Notes: generated by a model not told the origin, from the letters alone. DNA of 64,000 bases from Streptomyces sp. V2I9 (GCF_030817475.1 NZ_JAUSZJ010000002.1:1038501-1102500); one strand, 5' to 3'; shown: positions 16,584 to 26,684, counted from the stretch's first letter. Numbers and translations are program-made.

Positions 16584-18318
16584 TCAGTGTGCCGCTCGTC
16601 CAGAGCCGGTCGCCTCGGCCGGTTCGCGGCGCGCGGGCACCATCGGGCGCGGGAGCGGGCGGCCCGGTCCGGGCGCTCGGACGGCTCCGGAGGCCCGGCA
16701 TCCGGCTTCCGCGGCCTCGTGGCCCTCGGCTCCGGCTTCCGCGGCCTCGGGGCACGCCGGCGCCGCCTCCTTCGCCGGGCAGTCCATGGCCCTCGGCAAC
16801 CGCAGCGCGGCCAGCGCGCCGAGCAGCAGCAGGGCGGCGCTGACGAAGAGCGTGAGGTGGAGGCCGTCGACGAAGGCGTGCCGGGCGGTGGAGCGCAGCA
16901 GGTCGCCCATCGGCCCGCCCAGGCGGGCGGCCACCTGGTACGCCTCGCCCAGCGAGTGGGACGCCGCCGCTCCGGCGTCGGCGGGGACGCCCTTCTCGTG
17001 CAGGGAGGCGAGACCCGGAGCGTACGCGGCGTTCATGACACTGCCGAGCAGGGCGATGCCGAGGCCCGCGCCCAGTTGGTAGGAGGTCTCGCCTATCGCC
17101 GCCGCACCGCCCGCCCGCTCCGGCGGGGCGTCGCTCAGCATCGATTCGTACGCCCCGAAGAGCGTGGTCTGCAGTCCGAAGCCGAGCAGGACGAAGCCGC
17201 AGGTCAGCAGGGCGGGCCGGTCGTGCTGTCCCATCGAGGTGAGGAGCAGCACCGAGGCGGCGGTCAGGACGAAGCCCCAGCCGACCATCCGGCGGGGTCC
17301 GACGCGGCGCAGGGTGTACGAGCCGGTGGCGCCCGCCGCCATCGCCGCGAAGGTCAGCGGCAGCAGCCGCAGGCCGGTCTCCAGCGGGCTGAGGCCCAGC
17401 ACCAGCTGGAGGTACTGGACGGCGATGAGCTGGAGGCCGACCAGCGCCAGCATGGCGAGCACGATGCAGCCGACGGCGGTGGAGAAGGCCGGGCGGGCGA
17501 ACATCGTCACGTCGATCAGGGGGTGGCTGCGGCGTTTCTGGCGGCGTACGAAGAGGATCAGGAGCGTCAGCCCGAGGGTCAGCGGGACCAGCGCGACCGG
17601 GTCCAGGAGGCCCGTGCCGCCGCCCAGCCGCTTGACGCCCAGAACGACGCCGAGCACCCCGGCGGCGGCCATCAGCGCGCCCAGCACGTCCCACGGGCCG
17701 TCGCCGCCGCCGCGCGACTCGGGCAGCAGCCAGCGGCCCAGCGGCAGGATCACGGCCATCAGCGGGATGTTGATCAGAAAGACCGAGCCCCACCAGAAGT
17801 GCTCGACCAGGAAGCCGCCGACGACCGGCCCGGTGGCCGCGCCGACCGCGGCGACGGCGGTCCACACGCCGATGGCGAGCGCCCGCTCGCGGCGGTCGGG
17901 GAAGACCTGGCGCACGATCGACAGCGTCGCCGGCATGATCATCGCGCCGCCGACGCCGAGCAGGGCGCGGGCCGCTATGAGGACGGCGGGCGTGTCCGCC
18001 CGTCGCGGCGACCGCGGAGGCCGCGCCGAACAGCGCGTAGCCCAGGAGCAGCACGCGTCGCCTGCCGACCCGGTCACCGAGGGTGCCGAAGAGGATGAGG
18101 AGCGAGGCGCAGACGAGGGGGTAGGCGTCGACGATCCACAGGAGGGCGGTGCCGCTCGGGCGGAGGTCCTCGGTGAGGGAGGGGACGGCGACGTGGAGCA
18201 CGGTCGCGTCGAGCGCGACGACCAGGAGACTGAGGCAGAGGACCACGAGGACGACCCAGCGGTTGGCGCCGTCGGCGGCCTGGCGCAGCCGTCCCGCGGC
18301 CGTGGTCGTCCCGGACAT
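16584..18318 (-). pseudogene. DHA2-type MFS drug exporter, disrupted by one extra base
   Basis: Drug:H+ antiporter of the 14-TM EmrB/QacA family, about 577 residues if intact. ATG at 18318 behind GGGAGG. The N-terminal part (LDATVLHVAVPSLTEDL, then LFGTLGDRVGRRRVLL) is in one frame to about 18003. From there the family sequence (LIAARALLGVGGAMIMPATL, later RRERALAIGVWTAVAAVG) continues one frame over to the stop at 16584. Removing one C from the CCC at 17999-18001 restores a continuous protein, and the total span is 3n+1. Either a recent inactivating insertion or a sequencing error. The C-terminus is an alanine/glutamate/proline-rich tail. Confidence 0.8.
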
Positions 18319-18822
18319 CTCCGTACCTCCCGATGGTTCCTCGCGCTCGGCGGGCCGGCGGCGACGCGGGGCGCGCGTCCCTCGGGCCCGGCATCGACGG
18401 GCGAGTGAAGCGCCAGCGTACGCGAGTTCGGTGTGGTCACACGTGGTGCACGTCATACCCCGGCCCGCGGCACAGTGTGGCGTACGCCATGCCGGGTCCG
18501 ATCGGGGGCTCCCCTCCCCCGGAGCCGGGGGCCGCCCCCGGCGCGGGCCGGCCGGGGGACGCGGGCGTCGGCGCGACCGAGGGTGCCTCACTCGAATGGC
18601 GGTATCAATGCCGGAAATCCAGATGCGGCCCTATTCCGAGAGATCAAACATACGGACGAACGGAACGGACGGGGAATCCGCCGAACAGGCGGAACCAAGA
18701 TCACTCGGATTCTTCCCCGGCCCGGAAAAGAAGCCGTTGCGAGACGAAGTCCACATCACATCGTCATCACAAAGCGGCCGGTTCGGCCTGCTCCCACACT
18801 CACTCGCTGTAACGTCGATTGG
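18319..18822. other. Divergent promoter region, MFS exporter and PAP2 phosphatase
   Basis: About 500 bases without a supportable gene. The half next to the phosphatase gene is noticeably less GC-rich. TAACGT at 18810-18815 ends 7 bases before the GTG at 18823 and is a candidate -10 box of a leaderless transcript; no ribosome site is present there. Confidence 0.45.
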
Positions 18823-19842
18823 GTGCGTACCGACATCTTTGCCCGGCTGGACCGGGAGCCGGAACCGCCGAAGATAGAGGCGCCGCGGATGAGCCGTCAC
18901 CGCATCGCCCTCTTCGGCGGAACGCTGGCGTTCTATGTCGCCATCGTCTGGGCGGTGCTGATCACGTCCTGGCTGGTGGCTCTGGACTGGAAGGTCATGC
19001 TGTTCCGGCCCTACCAGCAGTGGCCGGAGCTGCACGCCTTCCTCGACTACTACGTCGTGCTCGGCCAGCGCGGCCCCACGGCGGTGATGGTCGCCTGCTG
19101 GCTGGGCTGGCGCTCCTGGCGTCAGCACACGCTGCGACCGCTGCTGGTCCTCGGCACGTCCCTGCTGCTGCTCAATGTGACGGTGGGCGCGGTCAAGCTG
19201 GGACTCGGGCGGCTCGGCCCGCACTACGCGACGCAGATCGGCTCGGCCGAGATGTTCGCCGGCGGGGATATATTTCCCTCCGGGCACACCGCGAACGCTG
19301 TCGTGACCTGGGGAATCCTCGCCTACCTGGCCACCACGCCACGCGCCAGACGCTATCTGTCGGCCGTCTCCGCGACGGTCTCGCTGGGCGTCGGCCTGAC
19401 CACGGTCTACATCGGTACGCACTGGCTCAGCGATGTCCTGCTGGGCTGGGCGGCCGGGCTGCTCATCCTGCTGGCGCTGCCGTGGTTCGAGCCGCTGATC
19501 GCCCGGACCGAGGCATGGATCTTCGCGCTGCGCGAACGGTGGCGGGAACGCCGCGGCGGGGGCCGACCGGCCCCCGTGGCCGATGCCGGGCCGCAGCCGG
19601 TGCTGCTGCCGCAGTCGATGGCCACCGAGGGCCTCACCGCCGAGGCGGTGGTGACCGCCCCGCCGGAGCCGGTCCCGTCCGCCGGGCACGCGGGTACGGG
19701 CGTCCGGGCGCGGGCCCACACCGGGCACCCCGCGCGGCCGGGCGGCATGCCGGTCGCCCCGGCGGGCGTCCGCCGCCCGCCGCCGCACACCGACCGGGGC
19801 CCGCGCCCCGGCAGCACGGCGCGCCCGATGACCGGCGGCTGA
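18823..19842 (+). CDS. PAP2-family membrane phosphatase
   Basis: 339 residues from the GTG at 18823; an ATG at 18889 (SRHRIALF) is the alternative. Type 2 phosphatidic acid phosphatase fold with about six membrane helices: KLGLGRLGP at about 127, FPSGHTAN at about 152 with the catalytic histidine, and YIGTHWLSD at about 204. Members dephosphorylate phosphatidate, undecaprenyl pyrophosphate or related lipid phosphates at the outer membrane face. Residues from about 245 on are a basic then proline/alanine-rich cytoplasmic tail with no recognised domain. It stands alone and is followed by a strong hairpin. Confidence 0.85.
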   Translation: MRTDIFARLDREPEPPKIEAPRMSRHRIALFGGTLAFYVAIVWAVLITSWLVALDWKVMLFRPYQQWPELHAFLDYYVVLGQRGPTAVMVACWLGWRSWRQHTLRPLLVLGTSLLLLNVTVGAVKLGLGRLGPHYATQIGSAEMFAGGDIFPSGHTANAVVTWGILAYLATTPRARRYLSAVSATVSLGVGLTTVYIGTHWLSDVLLGWAAGLLILLALPWFEPLIARTEAWIFALRERWRERRGGGRPAPVADAGPQPVLLPQSMATEGLTAEAVVTAPPEPVPSAGHAGTGVRARAHTGHPARPGGMPVAPAGVRRPPPHTDRGPRPGSTARPMTGG

Positions 19843-19891
19843 CCCCGCCTCCTACTCCGTACGCCGAAAGGCTCCGACGCCTCCTCGCGTA

Positions 19892-19927
19892 CGCCGAAGG
19901 CCCCGACCGCGGTCGGGGCCTTCGGCG
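19892..19927. terminator. Perfect bidirectional terminator hairpin
   Basis: 36-base perfect palindrome (17-bp arms, centre GC) between the convergent PAP2 phosphatase and I78 inhibitor genes; suited to stop transcription from both sides. Confidence 0.8.
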
Positions 19928-19942
19928 TTCCGGGACCGGTGC

Positions 19943-20158
19943 TCAGCCCACCCAGCAGCGCGTCACGGTGCCGTCCTCGACCTGGAAGTTGATGCGGCCG
20001 TGCCGGAACTCCATGGTGAGGAACGTGCCCGGCGGGACCGCCCGGACCGTGTCCCAGCCGTGGCTCCTGGCCTGCTGTTCGGCCGTGCCGGCGGCGAGGC
20101 CGACGTACGCCTCGGTGTCGTCGTCGGGCTGTGCCGGAGGGGTCGGTAGAGATGCCAT
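19943..20158 (-). CDS. I78-family peptidase inhibitor
   Basis: 71 residues, no signal peptide. The sequence shows the I78 pattern: AEQQARSHGWDTVRAV, then PGTFLTMEFRHGRINFQVEDG and a final C-W-V-G. Members inhibit serine proteases through a small wedge-shaped fold. A cytoplasmic location is expected unless exported otherwise. A link to the secreted protease encoded at 1802-2701 is possible but not shown by context. Confidence 0.8.
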   Translation of the reverse strand: MASLPTPPAQPDDDTEAYVGLAAGTAEQQARSHGWDTVRAVPPGTFLTMEFRHGRINFQVEDGTVTRCWVG

Positions 20159-20519
20159 GCCTTCACCGTAGGCGGCCCCGGACCGCGAAGGAAGGGCGGG
20201 CCGGGCGGGCCTGCCGTCGCATCGCCACGTGCCGGGGCGGTCACGCTTGTGTCACAGGATCCCCACACGCCGATACGCGATTCCATTCATCGGAACGGGC
20301 CGGTCGAAACCCTCCACCCGCAATAGCGGGCCCCGTCGTTCAGGTGTCCGAAAGAGTGCGCGCATCCTGTCGGAATCACGGGGATGACCTGCCCCCTTTT
20401 CCCTCTTCGCAGGGTGCCGCCCGAGCGGCCGCGCCATGGGGAATTTCCCTCTTCTCCCACCGCCCTTTCCCTGCCGCACATTTCCCCCACGGACCCTGCG
20501 GCGATCGGCGGAGGTGTTC
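20159..20519. other. Intergenic region without recognised gene
   Basis: About 360 bases between two minus-strand genes. The top strand is pyrimidine-rich in places (20390-20500). An open frame exists here but has no start signal or recognisable protein. No RNA recognised. Confidence 0.4.
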
Positions 20520-21344
20520 TCACCCGCTCGCCGGAGCGGGCTCCAGCCGGAGGCAGAGATCGTTGTCGGCGGTGTAGCACGGGGTGGCCAGCACGCCGGG
20601 GGCCGCCGGGACGCTCGGGTAGACGAAGGACTTGTGACGGGACCACACGTCGTCGAGAATCCGCGAGATCCGCACCCGCTCCCCGCCCGCAGCCGGGACC
20701 AGCCAGAGCTGCCAGAGCTGCGTCTCGGGAACCGGCCCGGCGGCCGGCGGAGCGTAGGGCAGGGTGAAGGCGAAGGCTCCGGTGGCCCCGTCCGCCAGGG
20801 TGATCGGGACCGTGTGCACCCGCGCCGGGTCCCCCGGCAGCCGGGCCTGCACGGCAGCCCCCTCCTCCGCGGTGATCCCGTACAGCACCCCCTCGACCGT
20901 CATGCCGTCCGGACCGGCGACGACGGCCCCCGCCTCGGCGTGCGGGGCGCGGACCCAGCAGCGCAGCGCGAGGCGGCCGTCGGCGGTCGGGTAGGGCACC
21001 CGCGCGGTGATGCCCGGAGCGCCGGTGTCCGGGCTGCGGTCCACGAGGGCCCGCAGGTCCCGCAGCCCCGGCTCCACGCTCCGCGCCCGCTCGGCGCCCG
21101 GCTCCTCGACGTAGGCGTCCCAGCGCCCCTCCGCGAGGAGGGCGGAGGCAGGGAGCACCGCCCGCGACCGGCCGGGGCCGAAGCCGCTGAGCGGTATGCG
21201 CACCGTGCCGCCCGGTCCGGCGCCCGCCGCGCCCCGGCGGCGCAGGAGCAGCGTGGCCGCGGCGGCGACCGGGGTGGTCAGGTGGAAGGTGAGCGTTCCG
21301 CCCGGATCGGCGGCGCAGTCGGCCCGTACGGCGGTGGGGCTCAT
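20520..21344 (-). CDS. Conserved actinomycete protein linked to a glycosyltransferase
   Basis: 274 residues, ATG at 21344 behind GGGGAGG, overlapping the glycosyltransferase stop by 4 bases (ATGA). I do not recognise a catalytic domain. The protein looks like two beta-rich halves: an N-terminal TLTFHLTTPVAAAATLLLRRRG sheet-like domain and a C-terminal part with WQLWLVPAAGGERVRISRILDDVWSRHK. Tight coupling implies a shared role with the glycosyltransferase, probably in making or modifying a cell-surface glycopolymer; this is inference. Confidence 0.6.
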   Translation of the reverse strand: MSPTAVRADCAADPGGTLTFHLTTPVAAAATLLLRRRGAAGAGPGGTVRIPLSGFGPGRSRAVLPASALLAEGRWDAYVEEPGAERARSVEPGLRDLRALVDRSPDTGAPGITARVPYPTADGRLALRCWVRAPHAEAGAVVAGPDGMTVEGVLYGITAEEGAAVQARLPGDPARVHTVPITLADGATGAFAFTLPYAPPAAGPVPETQLWQLWLVPAAGGERVRISRILDDVWSRHKSFVYPSVPAAPGVLATPCYTADNDLCLRLEPAPASG

Positions 21345-22624
21345 GAGGTCCTCCCCTTGCGGAGCACGTCGGCGGCCTTGTAGCGCAGGGCGTAGGCCCC
21401 GTCGAGGACGCCGCCGCGGGTGCGGTGCAGCGCGGTGCGCAGGGCGCTGTGCCCGCGCCCCCGCGCGCCGCGGGCGACGAGTTCGGAGAACAGGTTCTCG
21501 TGGCGTTCGGCGATCGTCACCGGGTCGAAGCGGGCCGAGGCGGTCAGCGCGGCCGCGCCCATCCGGTGGCGCAGTGCGTCGTCCTCGATCAGCTGGAGCA
21601 GCGCGACGGCCACGGCCTCCGGGTCGCCGACCGGTACGAGACGACCGTCGACTCCGTCCTCGACGATCTCGGCCGGGCCGTGCGGGCAGTCGGTGGCGAC
21701 GACCGGCAGACCGCCGCGCATCGCCTCGACGATGGTCATGCCGAAGGACTCGCGGTCCGAGGTGACGGCGGCGATCGACCCCTTGGGCCACTCCGCCTCC
21801 ATGGGGTTGGCCGAGCCCATCAGGAACACGTGGTTGTGCAGGCCGAGTTCGTCGATGAGGGTGCGCAGCGCGGCCTGTTCGTCGCCGGTCGCGTCCCCGC
21901 CGCCGTAGATGCGCAGCCGCCAGTCGGGGCGGGCCGCGGAGACCCGGGCGAAGGAGCGCACCAGAAGGTCGTAGCGCTTGACCCGGTGCAGCCGGCCCGC
22001 CGCGACGACCCACTTCAGGTCGCCGCCGGCGGGCGGACAGGCGGGCTCGGGAACGGCGTTGGGGATGGCCTCGATCCGCACGCCCGGCAGCTTCAGCCGG
22101 GCGCGGTAGTCGTCCGCGTCGGCGCGGGTGACGGTGGTGAGCGCGTCGAGCATCGTGTAGCGGTGCGCGATCTCGCGGCGCAGCCGGTAGCCGTGGCTGT
22201 CGAGGGTCAGGTGCTCCTGTCCGACGCGCACCGGCCCGCGCCGGGTCTGGCGGCTGAGGTGGACGTTGAGGCCGGGGCGGGTACCGACGACGACGTCCGC
22301 CTCGGTGGTCCTCAGGTGCGCGGCGATGCGGGCGTCGGTGAGCCGGCTGTACTGCTTGTGCCGGCTGTCGCCGCGCGGGAAGACCGCGGCGGGCCGGGCG
22401 TGGTCGGGGTCGCCGCCGTCGTAGGTCGCGCTCTTCTTCCGCAGGTCCACGAGGTGGCGCAGGGTCACGCCCTCGGGCGCGCCGAGGACGGGGGCGTCAC
22501 GGTGCCGGAAGACGGACACGATCTCGACGTCGTGCCGCTCCGCGAGCGTACGGGCGAGCGTGAACGTCGTCCGGATGGTCCCCCCGATTCCGTAGGCATT
22601 GTGCAGAAGGAAAGAAATATGCAT
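21341..22624 (-). CDS. Family 4 glycosyltransferase
   Basis: 427 residues, ATG at 22624. GT-B fold retaining glycosyltransferase: N-terminal HNAYGIGGTIRTTFTLARTL (acceptor/donor loop) and the C-terminal donor site LKWVVAAGRLHRVKRYDLLVRSF with EAMRGGLPVVATDCPHGPAEIV, whose E-x7-E-type spacing and GPAEIV end are typical of polyol-phosphate-linked GT4 enzymes. Cytosolic, using a nucleotide sugar. The downstream 274-residue protein is translationally coupled. Probable role in a teichoic-acid-like or capsular polymer. Confidence 0.85.
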   Translation of the reverse strand: MHISFLLHNAYGIGGTIRTTFTLARTLAERHDVEIVSVFRHRDAPVLGAPEGVTLRHLVDLRKKSATYDGGDPDHARPAAVFPRGDSRHKQYSRLTDARIAAHLRTTEADVVVGTRPGLNVHLSRQTRRGPVRVGQEHLTLDSHGYRLRREIAHRYTMLDALTTVTRADADDYRARLKLPGVRIEAIPNAVPEPACPPAGGDLKWVVAAGRLHRVKRYDLLVRSFARVSAARPDWRLRIYGGGDATGDEQAALRTLIDELGLHNHVFLMGSANPMEAEWPKGSIAAVTSDRESFGMTIVEAMRGGLPVVATDCPHGPAEIVEDGVDGRLVPVGDPEAVAVALLQLIEDDALRHRMGAAALTASARFDPVTIAERHENLFSELVARGARGRGHSALRTALHRTRGGVLDGAYALRYKAADVLRKGRTS

Positions 22625-23132
22625 GGTGTGGCTGATTCCCCTGTCGACCGGCCCTTGTCAGAACTGTTCTTCCCGGCGGCTTTCCCGTCCGAAATGCACC
22701 GGGAAATACCGGAGCATCCGCGCTTTCCCCCGCAGCATCCCCGCTCCGCCACCGGACCGCCGTTGACCTGCGGCTTCCGGAAGGAATGAATCCGGTTGTC
22801 CGCAGGACCCGAAAGTAGCGGGACCGCACGCGCGGGCCGCTGCCGCGATGAACGGGTCGCCTGTCCGCCACCCGTTCGCCGACACTTCCCCCGAGCTTGA
22901 CGTAGGAAAATGCCGGGGGGTTGCCTGCTCCTCGGCAAAAACATTCCGGGCCCTCCCGCCGGCCGGACGACGGCCGCACGGGTATCGACAGCTCGATGTA
23001 GCGATGTGTCGACCCTGACCGGTCGTTTCGCACTTCCGTCCGCCCGGTGCGTGACTCCGGCCACGGATCCCGCGTTGTCCTCGGTATGAGCCGGGAACCG
23101 CCCGGCCCACGCACCGAGTTCGAGGAGCCCCC
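22625..23132. other. Divergent intergenic region
   Basis: 508 bases between a glycosyltransferase gene (minus) and an unknown gene (plus). It is lower in GC than its flanks near 22600-22700 and 22890-22960. No gene or structured RNA recognised. GAGGAG at about 23122 is the ribosome site of the downstream gene. Confidence 0.4.
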
Positions 23133-23915
23133 GTGCCGCGCATGCTCGACGTCAGCCAGGACGTACGCGCCGAGATCGGCGACGACGAAGCCGACCGGCT
23201 GCTCGTCGGCGACAACGCCCCGGGCAGTTACGACTGCACCTCCTGCCGCACCCCCGGCGACTCCGACCAGGAACGCACCAGCACGGTGCTGTTCGTCGGC
23301 GACGAGACCGCCGTCCTCGCGTTCGCCCACGCGACGTGCATCCCCTCGCAGGTCGTCAGGGTGGCCGAGGACCAGCTCCAGGGCGCGGTGCGCAGCATCA
23401 CCGGCAGCGAGCGGACGAACACGGAGGGGCTCATGCCCGAACAGGCCGTCCTCGGCATCACCAGCGGACTCGTCCTCATCGAGGACGATCTGCGCCCGGC
23501 CCTGGTCGTCGAACCGACCGGTCCGGTCGCCCGGCCCGGCACCGACGGCAGCGGGGGCGACGAGTTCCTCCAGCTCCTGCTGGAGCAGGGCTTCCGCCCG
23601 GCCCCCGACATGAACCGGCTGCCGGAGATCCTGCCGGGCTGGTCCGTGCTGCTGGCGGTGGGGCAGCTCCACGCCGTGCTGCAGCCGAGCGCGGGCGGCG
23701 GCAACCCGGTCGCCTGGTGGCAGGCCCACCAGCCGCTCCAGGTGACCGAGGGCTGGCGCAGCGCGGTCAACAAGTCGCAGACGGTCCTCGTCTACGCCGC
23801 CCCGGCCGGCACCATCGGCCAGCAGCCGCGCGAGGACCTCCTGCGGGACGCCCTGGAGAAGGCCGCGGTGAACGGCGTCCTGGTCGCCGCGGCGATGCCG
23901 CTGGCCGGGACCTGA
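23133..23915 (+). CDS. Conserved Streptomyces hypothetical protein
   Basis: 260 residues, GTG start with GAGGAG at 5 bases. Soluble, acidic, no signal peptide. It carries an early C-T-S-C pair (residues 35-38) and a single later cysteine. The N-terminal half alternates strands (TVLFVGDETAVLAF) and the middle has FLQLLLEQGFRPAPDM. No domain recognised; I recall similar proteins only in streptomycetes near der. Function unknown. Confidence 0.7.
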   Translation: MPRMLDVSQDVRAEIGDDEADRLLVGDNAPGSYDCTSCRTPGDSDQERTSTVLFVGDETAVLAFAHATCIPSQVVRVAEDQLQGAVRSITGSERTNTEGLMPEQAVLGITSGLVLIEDDLRPALVVEPTGPVARPGTDGSGGDEFLQLLLEQGFRPAPDMNRLPEILPGWSVLLAVGQLHAVLQPSAGGGNPVAWWQAHQPLQVTEGWRSAVNKSQTVLVYAAPAGTIGQQPREDLLRDALEKAAVNGVLVAAAMPLAGT

Positions 23916-24052
23916 CCGTGTCCGGCACGCTCCGCCGCTCCCGCCGTGCGGCGTTTTCTCCGGCGGGGCCGCATCCGACGGGCGGCGAGGTCGTTGGCAC
24001 CTACGTGCACTCATACGACTCCTCCCGCCAGCATCAGAGTCAGATCCCTGCC

Positions 24053-24382
24053 ATGCGTCCCGCGCAGGATCCGTCGGGGGGCGTGTCCCCCACCCCGATC
24101 TACGACGCGCTGTACTCCGAGTACCGGCGCTCGTTCCGGGCGTTGCCGGGCGATCGGAGCGGCGAGGAACATTTCTCCTTCCCGGCGTTCAACGCTGGCC
24201 TCTTCGCCACCAGGGCCCCGCTGAGCGGCCACCCCGTCCCCTCCGTCCACGGCGGCCAGGGCGGAAGCGGCGGGCAGAGCCGGCACGGCGGCGGCCTCGG
24301 CTCCTGGCAGCGGGTCGGCCGTCACGCGGGACGCCCCCGGCCGGCGGCACTGCCTCCGGGGCCGGGGTCGCGGGATTCCTGA
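24053..24382 (+). CDS. Small conserved Streptomyces protein of unknown function
   Basis: 109 residues from the ATG at 24053; a GTG at 24005 would add 16 residues. The N-terminal block SPTPIYDALYSEYRRSFRALPGDRSGEE is strongly conserved in streptomycetes as I recall, while the rest is glycine/proline-rich and probably disordered. Weak ribosome site. It follows the 260-residue unknown gene on the same strand by about 140 bases and precedes a strong terminator. Confidence 0.6.
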   Translation: MRPAQDPSGGVSPTPIYDALYSEYRRSFRALPGDRSGEEHFSFPAFNAGLFATRAPLSGHPVPSVHGGQGGSGGQSRHGGGLGSWQRVGRHAGRPRPAALPPGPGSRDS

Positions 24383-24414
24383 GGTCCGGTCGGGGCCCGA
24401 CGGCCCGGACCGTA

Positions 24415-24469
24415 CGGCGAAGCCCCGGTCCGCTCTCGTGGAAAACGAGAGCGGACCGGGGCTTCGCCG
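24415..24469. terminator. 25-bp perfect stem, bidirectional terminator
   Basis: Arms 24415-24439 and 24445-24469 are exact complements with a GGAAA loop. It lies between the small plus-strand gene and the convergent der gene (stop at 24479). Confidence 0.85.
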
Positions 24470-24478
24470 TGGGCGCGG

Positions 24479-25954
24479 CTACTTGCCAGTGTTGCGCCCG
24501 CGCTTCTCGCGGACCCGTACGGAGATGTGGATCGGGGTGCCCTCGAAGCCGAACTCCTCGCGCAGACGGCGCTCGATGAAGCGGCGGTAGCCGTGCTCCA
24601 GGAAGCCGGAGGCGAAGAGGACGAAGCGCGGGGGCTTGGTGCCGGCCTGGGTTCCGAAGAGGATGCGGGGCTGCTTGCCGCCGCGGATCGGGTGCGGGTG
24701 GGCGGCGACGACCTCACCGAGGAAGGCGTTCAGCCGGCCGGTGGGCACGCGGGTCTCCCAGCCCTCGATCGCGGTCTCGATCGCCGGGACCAGCTTCTCC
24801 ATGTGGCGGCCGGTGACGGCCGAGACGTTGACGCGCGGGGCCCAGGAGATCTGCGCCAGCTCCGTCTCGATCTCGCGCTCCAGGTAGTAGCGGCGCTCCT
24901 CGTCGAGGGTGTCCCACTTGTTGAAGGCGACGACGATGGCCCGCCCGGCCTCCACGGCCATGGTGACGATGCGCTGGTCCTGGACGCTGATCGACTCGCT
25001 GGAGTCGATCAGGATGACGGCGACCTCGGCCTTCTCCACGGCGGCGGCCGTACGCAGCGAGGCGTAGTAGTCCGCGCCCTCCTGGAGGTGGACGCGGCGG
25101 CGGATACCGGCCGTGTCGATGAACTTCCAGGTGATGCCGCCGAGGTTGATCAGCTCGTCGACCGGGTCGCGGGTGGTGCCCGCCAGCTCGTTCACGACGA
25201 CCCGGTCCTCGCCGGCGACCTTGTTCAGCAGGGAGGACTTGCCGACGTTCGGGCGTCCGATCAGGGCGATCCGGCGGGGTCCGCCGAGCGCCGTGCCGAA
25301 CTTCTGGGCCGGGGCGTTCGGCAGGGCCTCCAGGACGGCGTCCAGCATGTCGCCGGTGCCGCGGCCGTGGAGCGAGGAGACCGGGTAGGGCTCGCCGAGG
25401 CCGAGGGACCACAGCGCGGTGGCGTCGGCCTCGCCGCTCTGGCCGTCGACCTTGTTGGCGCACAGGACGACGGGCTTGCCGGCCCGGCGCAGCAGCTTGA
25501 CGACGGCCTCGTCGGTGTCGGTGGCGCCGACCGTCGAGTCCACGACGAAGACGACCGCGTCGGCCGTCTCGATGGCGTACTCGGCCTGGGCGGCGACCGA
25601 GGCGTCGAGGCCCAGCACGTCCTGCTCCCAGCCGCCGGTGTCGACGACCTTGAAGCGGCGCCCGGCCCATTCGGCCTCGTAGCTGACGCGGTCGCGGGTG
25701 ACGCCGGGCTTGTCCTGCACGACGGCCTCGCGGCGGCCGATGATCCGGTTCACCAGGGTCGACTTGCCGACATTGGGGCGGCCGACGACGGCGAGCACGG
25801 GGAGTGGGCCGTGACCGGCCTCGTCGAGGGCGCCCTCGACGTCCTCCGGGTCGAAGCCTTCCTGCGCGGCGAGCTCCATGAACTCCGCGTACTCGGCATC
25901 GCCAAGTTCTCCGTGCTCGTGGCCCGAGCCGTCGGAGTGAATCTGGTCGTTCAT
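24479..25954 (-). CDS. der: Ribosome biogenesis GTPase Der (EngA)
   Basis: 491 residues, ATG at 25954 behind AGAGGAA. Double-GTPase needed for 50S subunit assembly. Two P-loops (GRPNVGKST at about residue 58, GRPNVGKSS at about 235), each with its own DTGG/DTAG switch and NK(V/W)D base-recognition motif, are followed by the KH-like C-terminal domain. The N-terminus has an actinobacterial acidic extension of about 50 residues. It heads the downstream end of a gene block der-plsC-cmk-tyrA-aroH, all on the minus strand. Confidence 0.96.
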   Translation of the reverse strand: MNDQIHSDGSGHEHGELGDAEYAEFMELAAQEGFDPEDVEGALDEAGHGPLPVLAVVGRPNVGKSTLVNRIIGRREAVVQDKPGVTRDRVSYEAEWAGRRFKVVDTGGWEQDVLGLDASVAAQAEYAIETADAVVFVVDSTVGATDTDEAVVKLLRRAGKPVVLCANKVDGQSGEADATALWSLGLGEPYPVSSLHGRGTGDMLDAVLEALPNAPAQKFGTALGGPRRIALIGRPNVGKSSLLNKVAGEDRVVVNELAGTTRDPVDELINLGGITWKFIDTAGIRRRVHLQEGADYYASLRTAAAVEKAEVAVILIDSSESISVQDQRIVTMAVEAGRAIVVAFNKWDTLDEERRYYLEREIETELAQISWAPRVNVSAVTGRHMEKLVPAIETAIEGWETRVPTGRLNAFLGEVVAAHPHPIRGGKQPRILFGTQAGTKPPRFVLFASGFLEHGYRRFIERRLREEFGFEGTPIHISVRVREKRGRNTGK

Positions 25955-26027
25955 GAAGTCCGTTCCTCTTTGCATCATCGATGGACCGCGATCGGTGCGG
26001 CCCACTACTCAGGTACTCAAGTCTCGC

Positions 26028-26684
26028 CTATCGCCCGGTGAGGCGCTTGGCGGTTTCCAGGTGGGCGGTGAGCTTCGCCTGGATCCGCAGGGTCGCCTCG
26101 TCCAGCGCCTTGCGCGTACGCCGCCCGTCGCCGGCGCTCGCGTCGAACGCGTCACCGAAGACGACGTCGACCCGGCTGCGCAGCGGGGGCAGCCCTTGTA
26201 TCAGCCGTCCGCGGCGCTCGGTGCTTCCCAGGACCGCCACGGGCACGATCGGGGCCCGCCCGCGCACCGCGAAGTACGCGAGTCCGGCGCGCAGCGAGGC
26301 GAAGTCGCCCTCGCCGCGGGTGCCCTCCGGGAAGATGCCGAGCGCCCCGCCCTCCGCCAGGACGCCCAGGGCGTGGCTGATGGCGGTGCGGTCGACGGTC
26401 GTCCGGTCCACCTCGATCTGCCCGATCCCGTGCAGGAAGGGGTCGAGGGGACCGACGAACGCCTCCTTCTTGATCAGGAAGTGCACCGGCCGGGGCGCGG
26501 TGCCCATCAGCATCGGGCCGTCGATGTTGTGGGAGTGGTTCACCGCGAGGATGACGGGTCCGGCGGCGGGCACCCGCCAGGCGCCGAGGACGCGGGGCTT
26601 CCACAGCCCGTACATCAGGCCGATGCCGATGGTCCGCCCGACGGCCGCTCCGCGGAGCGTGGGCGCGCCCGTGGCATCGCTCAC
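26028..26684 (-). CDS. 1-acylglycerol-3-phosphate O-acyltransferase (PlsC-like)
   Basis: 218 residues; the GTG at 26684 overlaps the cmk stop (GTGA). Membrane-associated acyltransferase of phospholipid synthesis: NHSHNIDGP (a variant of the NHx4D motif, with His and Asp present) at about residue 49 and FPEGTRGEG at about 122. It adds the second acyl chain to lysophosphatidate. The cmk-plsC order is common in actinobacteria. In-paralogues with other acceptors cannot be excluded. Confidence 0.88.
   Translation of the reverse strand: MSDATGAPTLRGAAVGRTIGIGLMYGLWKPRVLGAWRVPAAGPVILAVNHSHNIDGPMLMGTAPRPVHFLIKKEAFVGPLDPFLHGIGQIEVDRTTVDRTAISHALGVLAEGGALGIFPEGTRGEGDFASLRAGLAYFAVRGRAPIVPVAVLGSTERRGRLIQGLPPLRSRVDVVFGDAFDASAGDGRRTRKALDEATLRIQAKLTAHLETAKRLTGR

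Noticed and set aside
20252..20479. 75-codon minus-strand frame in the gap upstream of the I78 gene
   Set aside because: No ribosome site and a composition like other GC-driven frames; left as intergenic.
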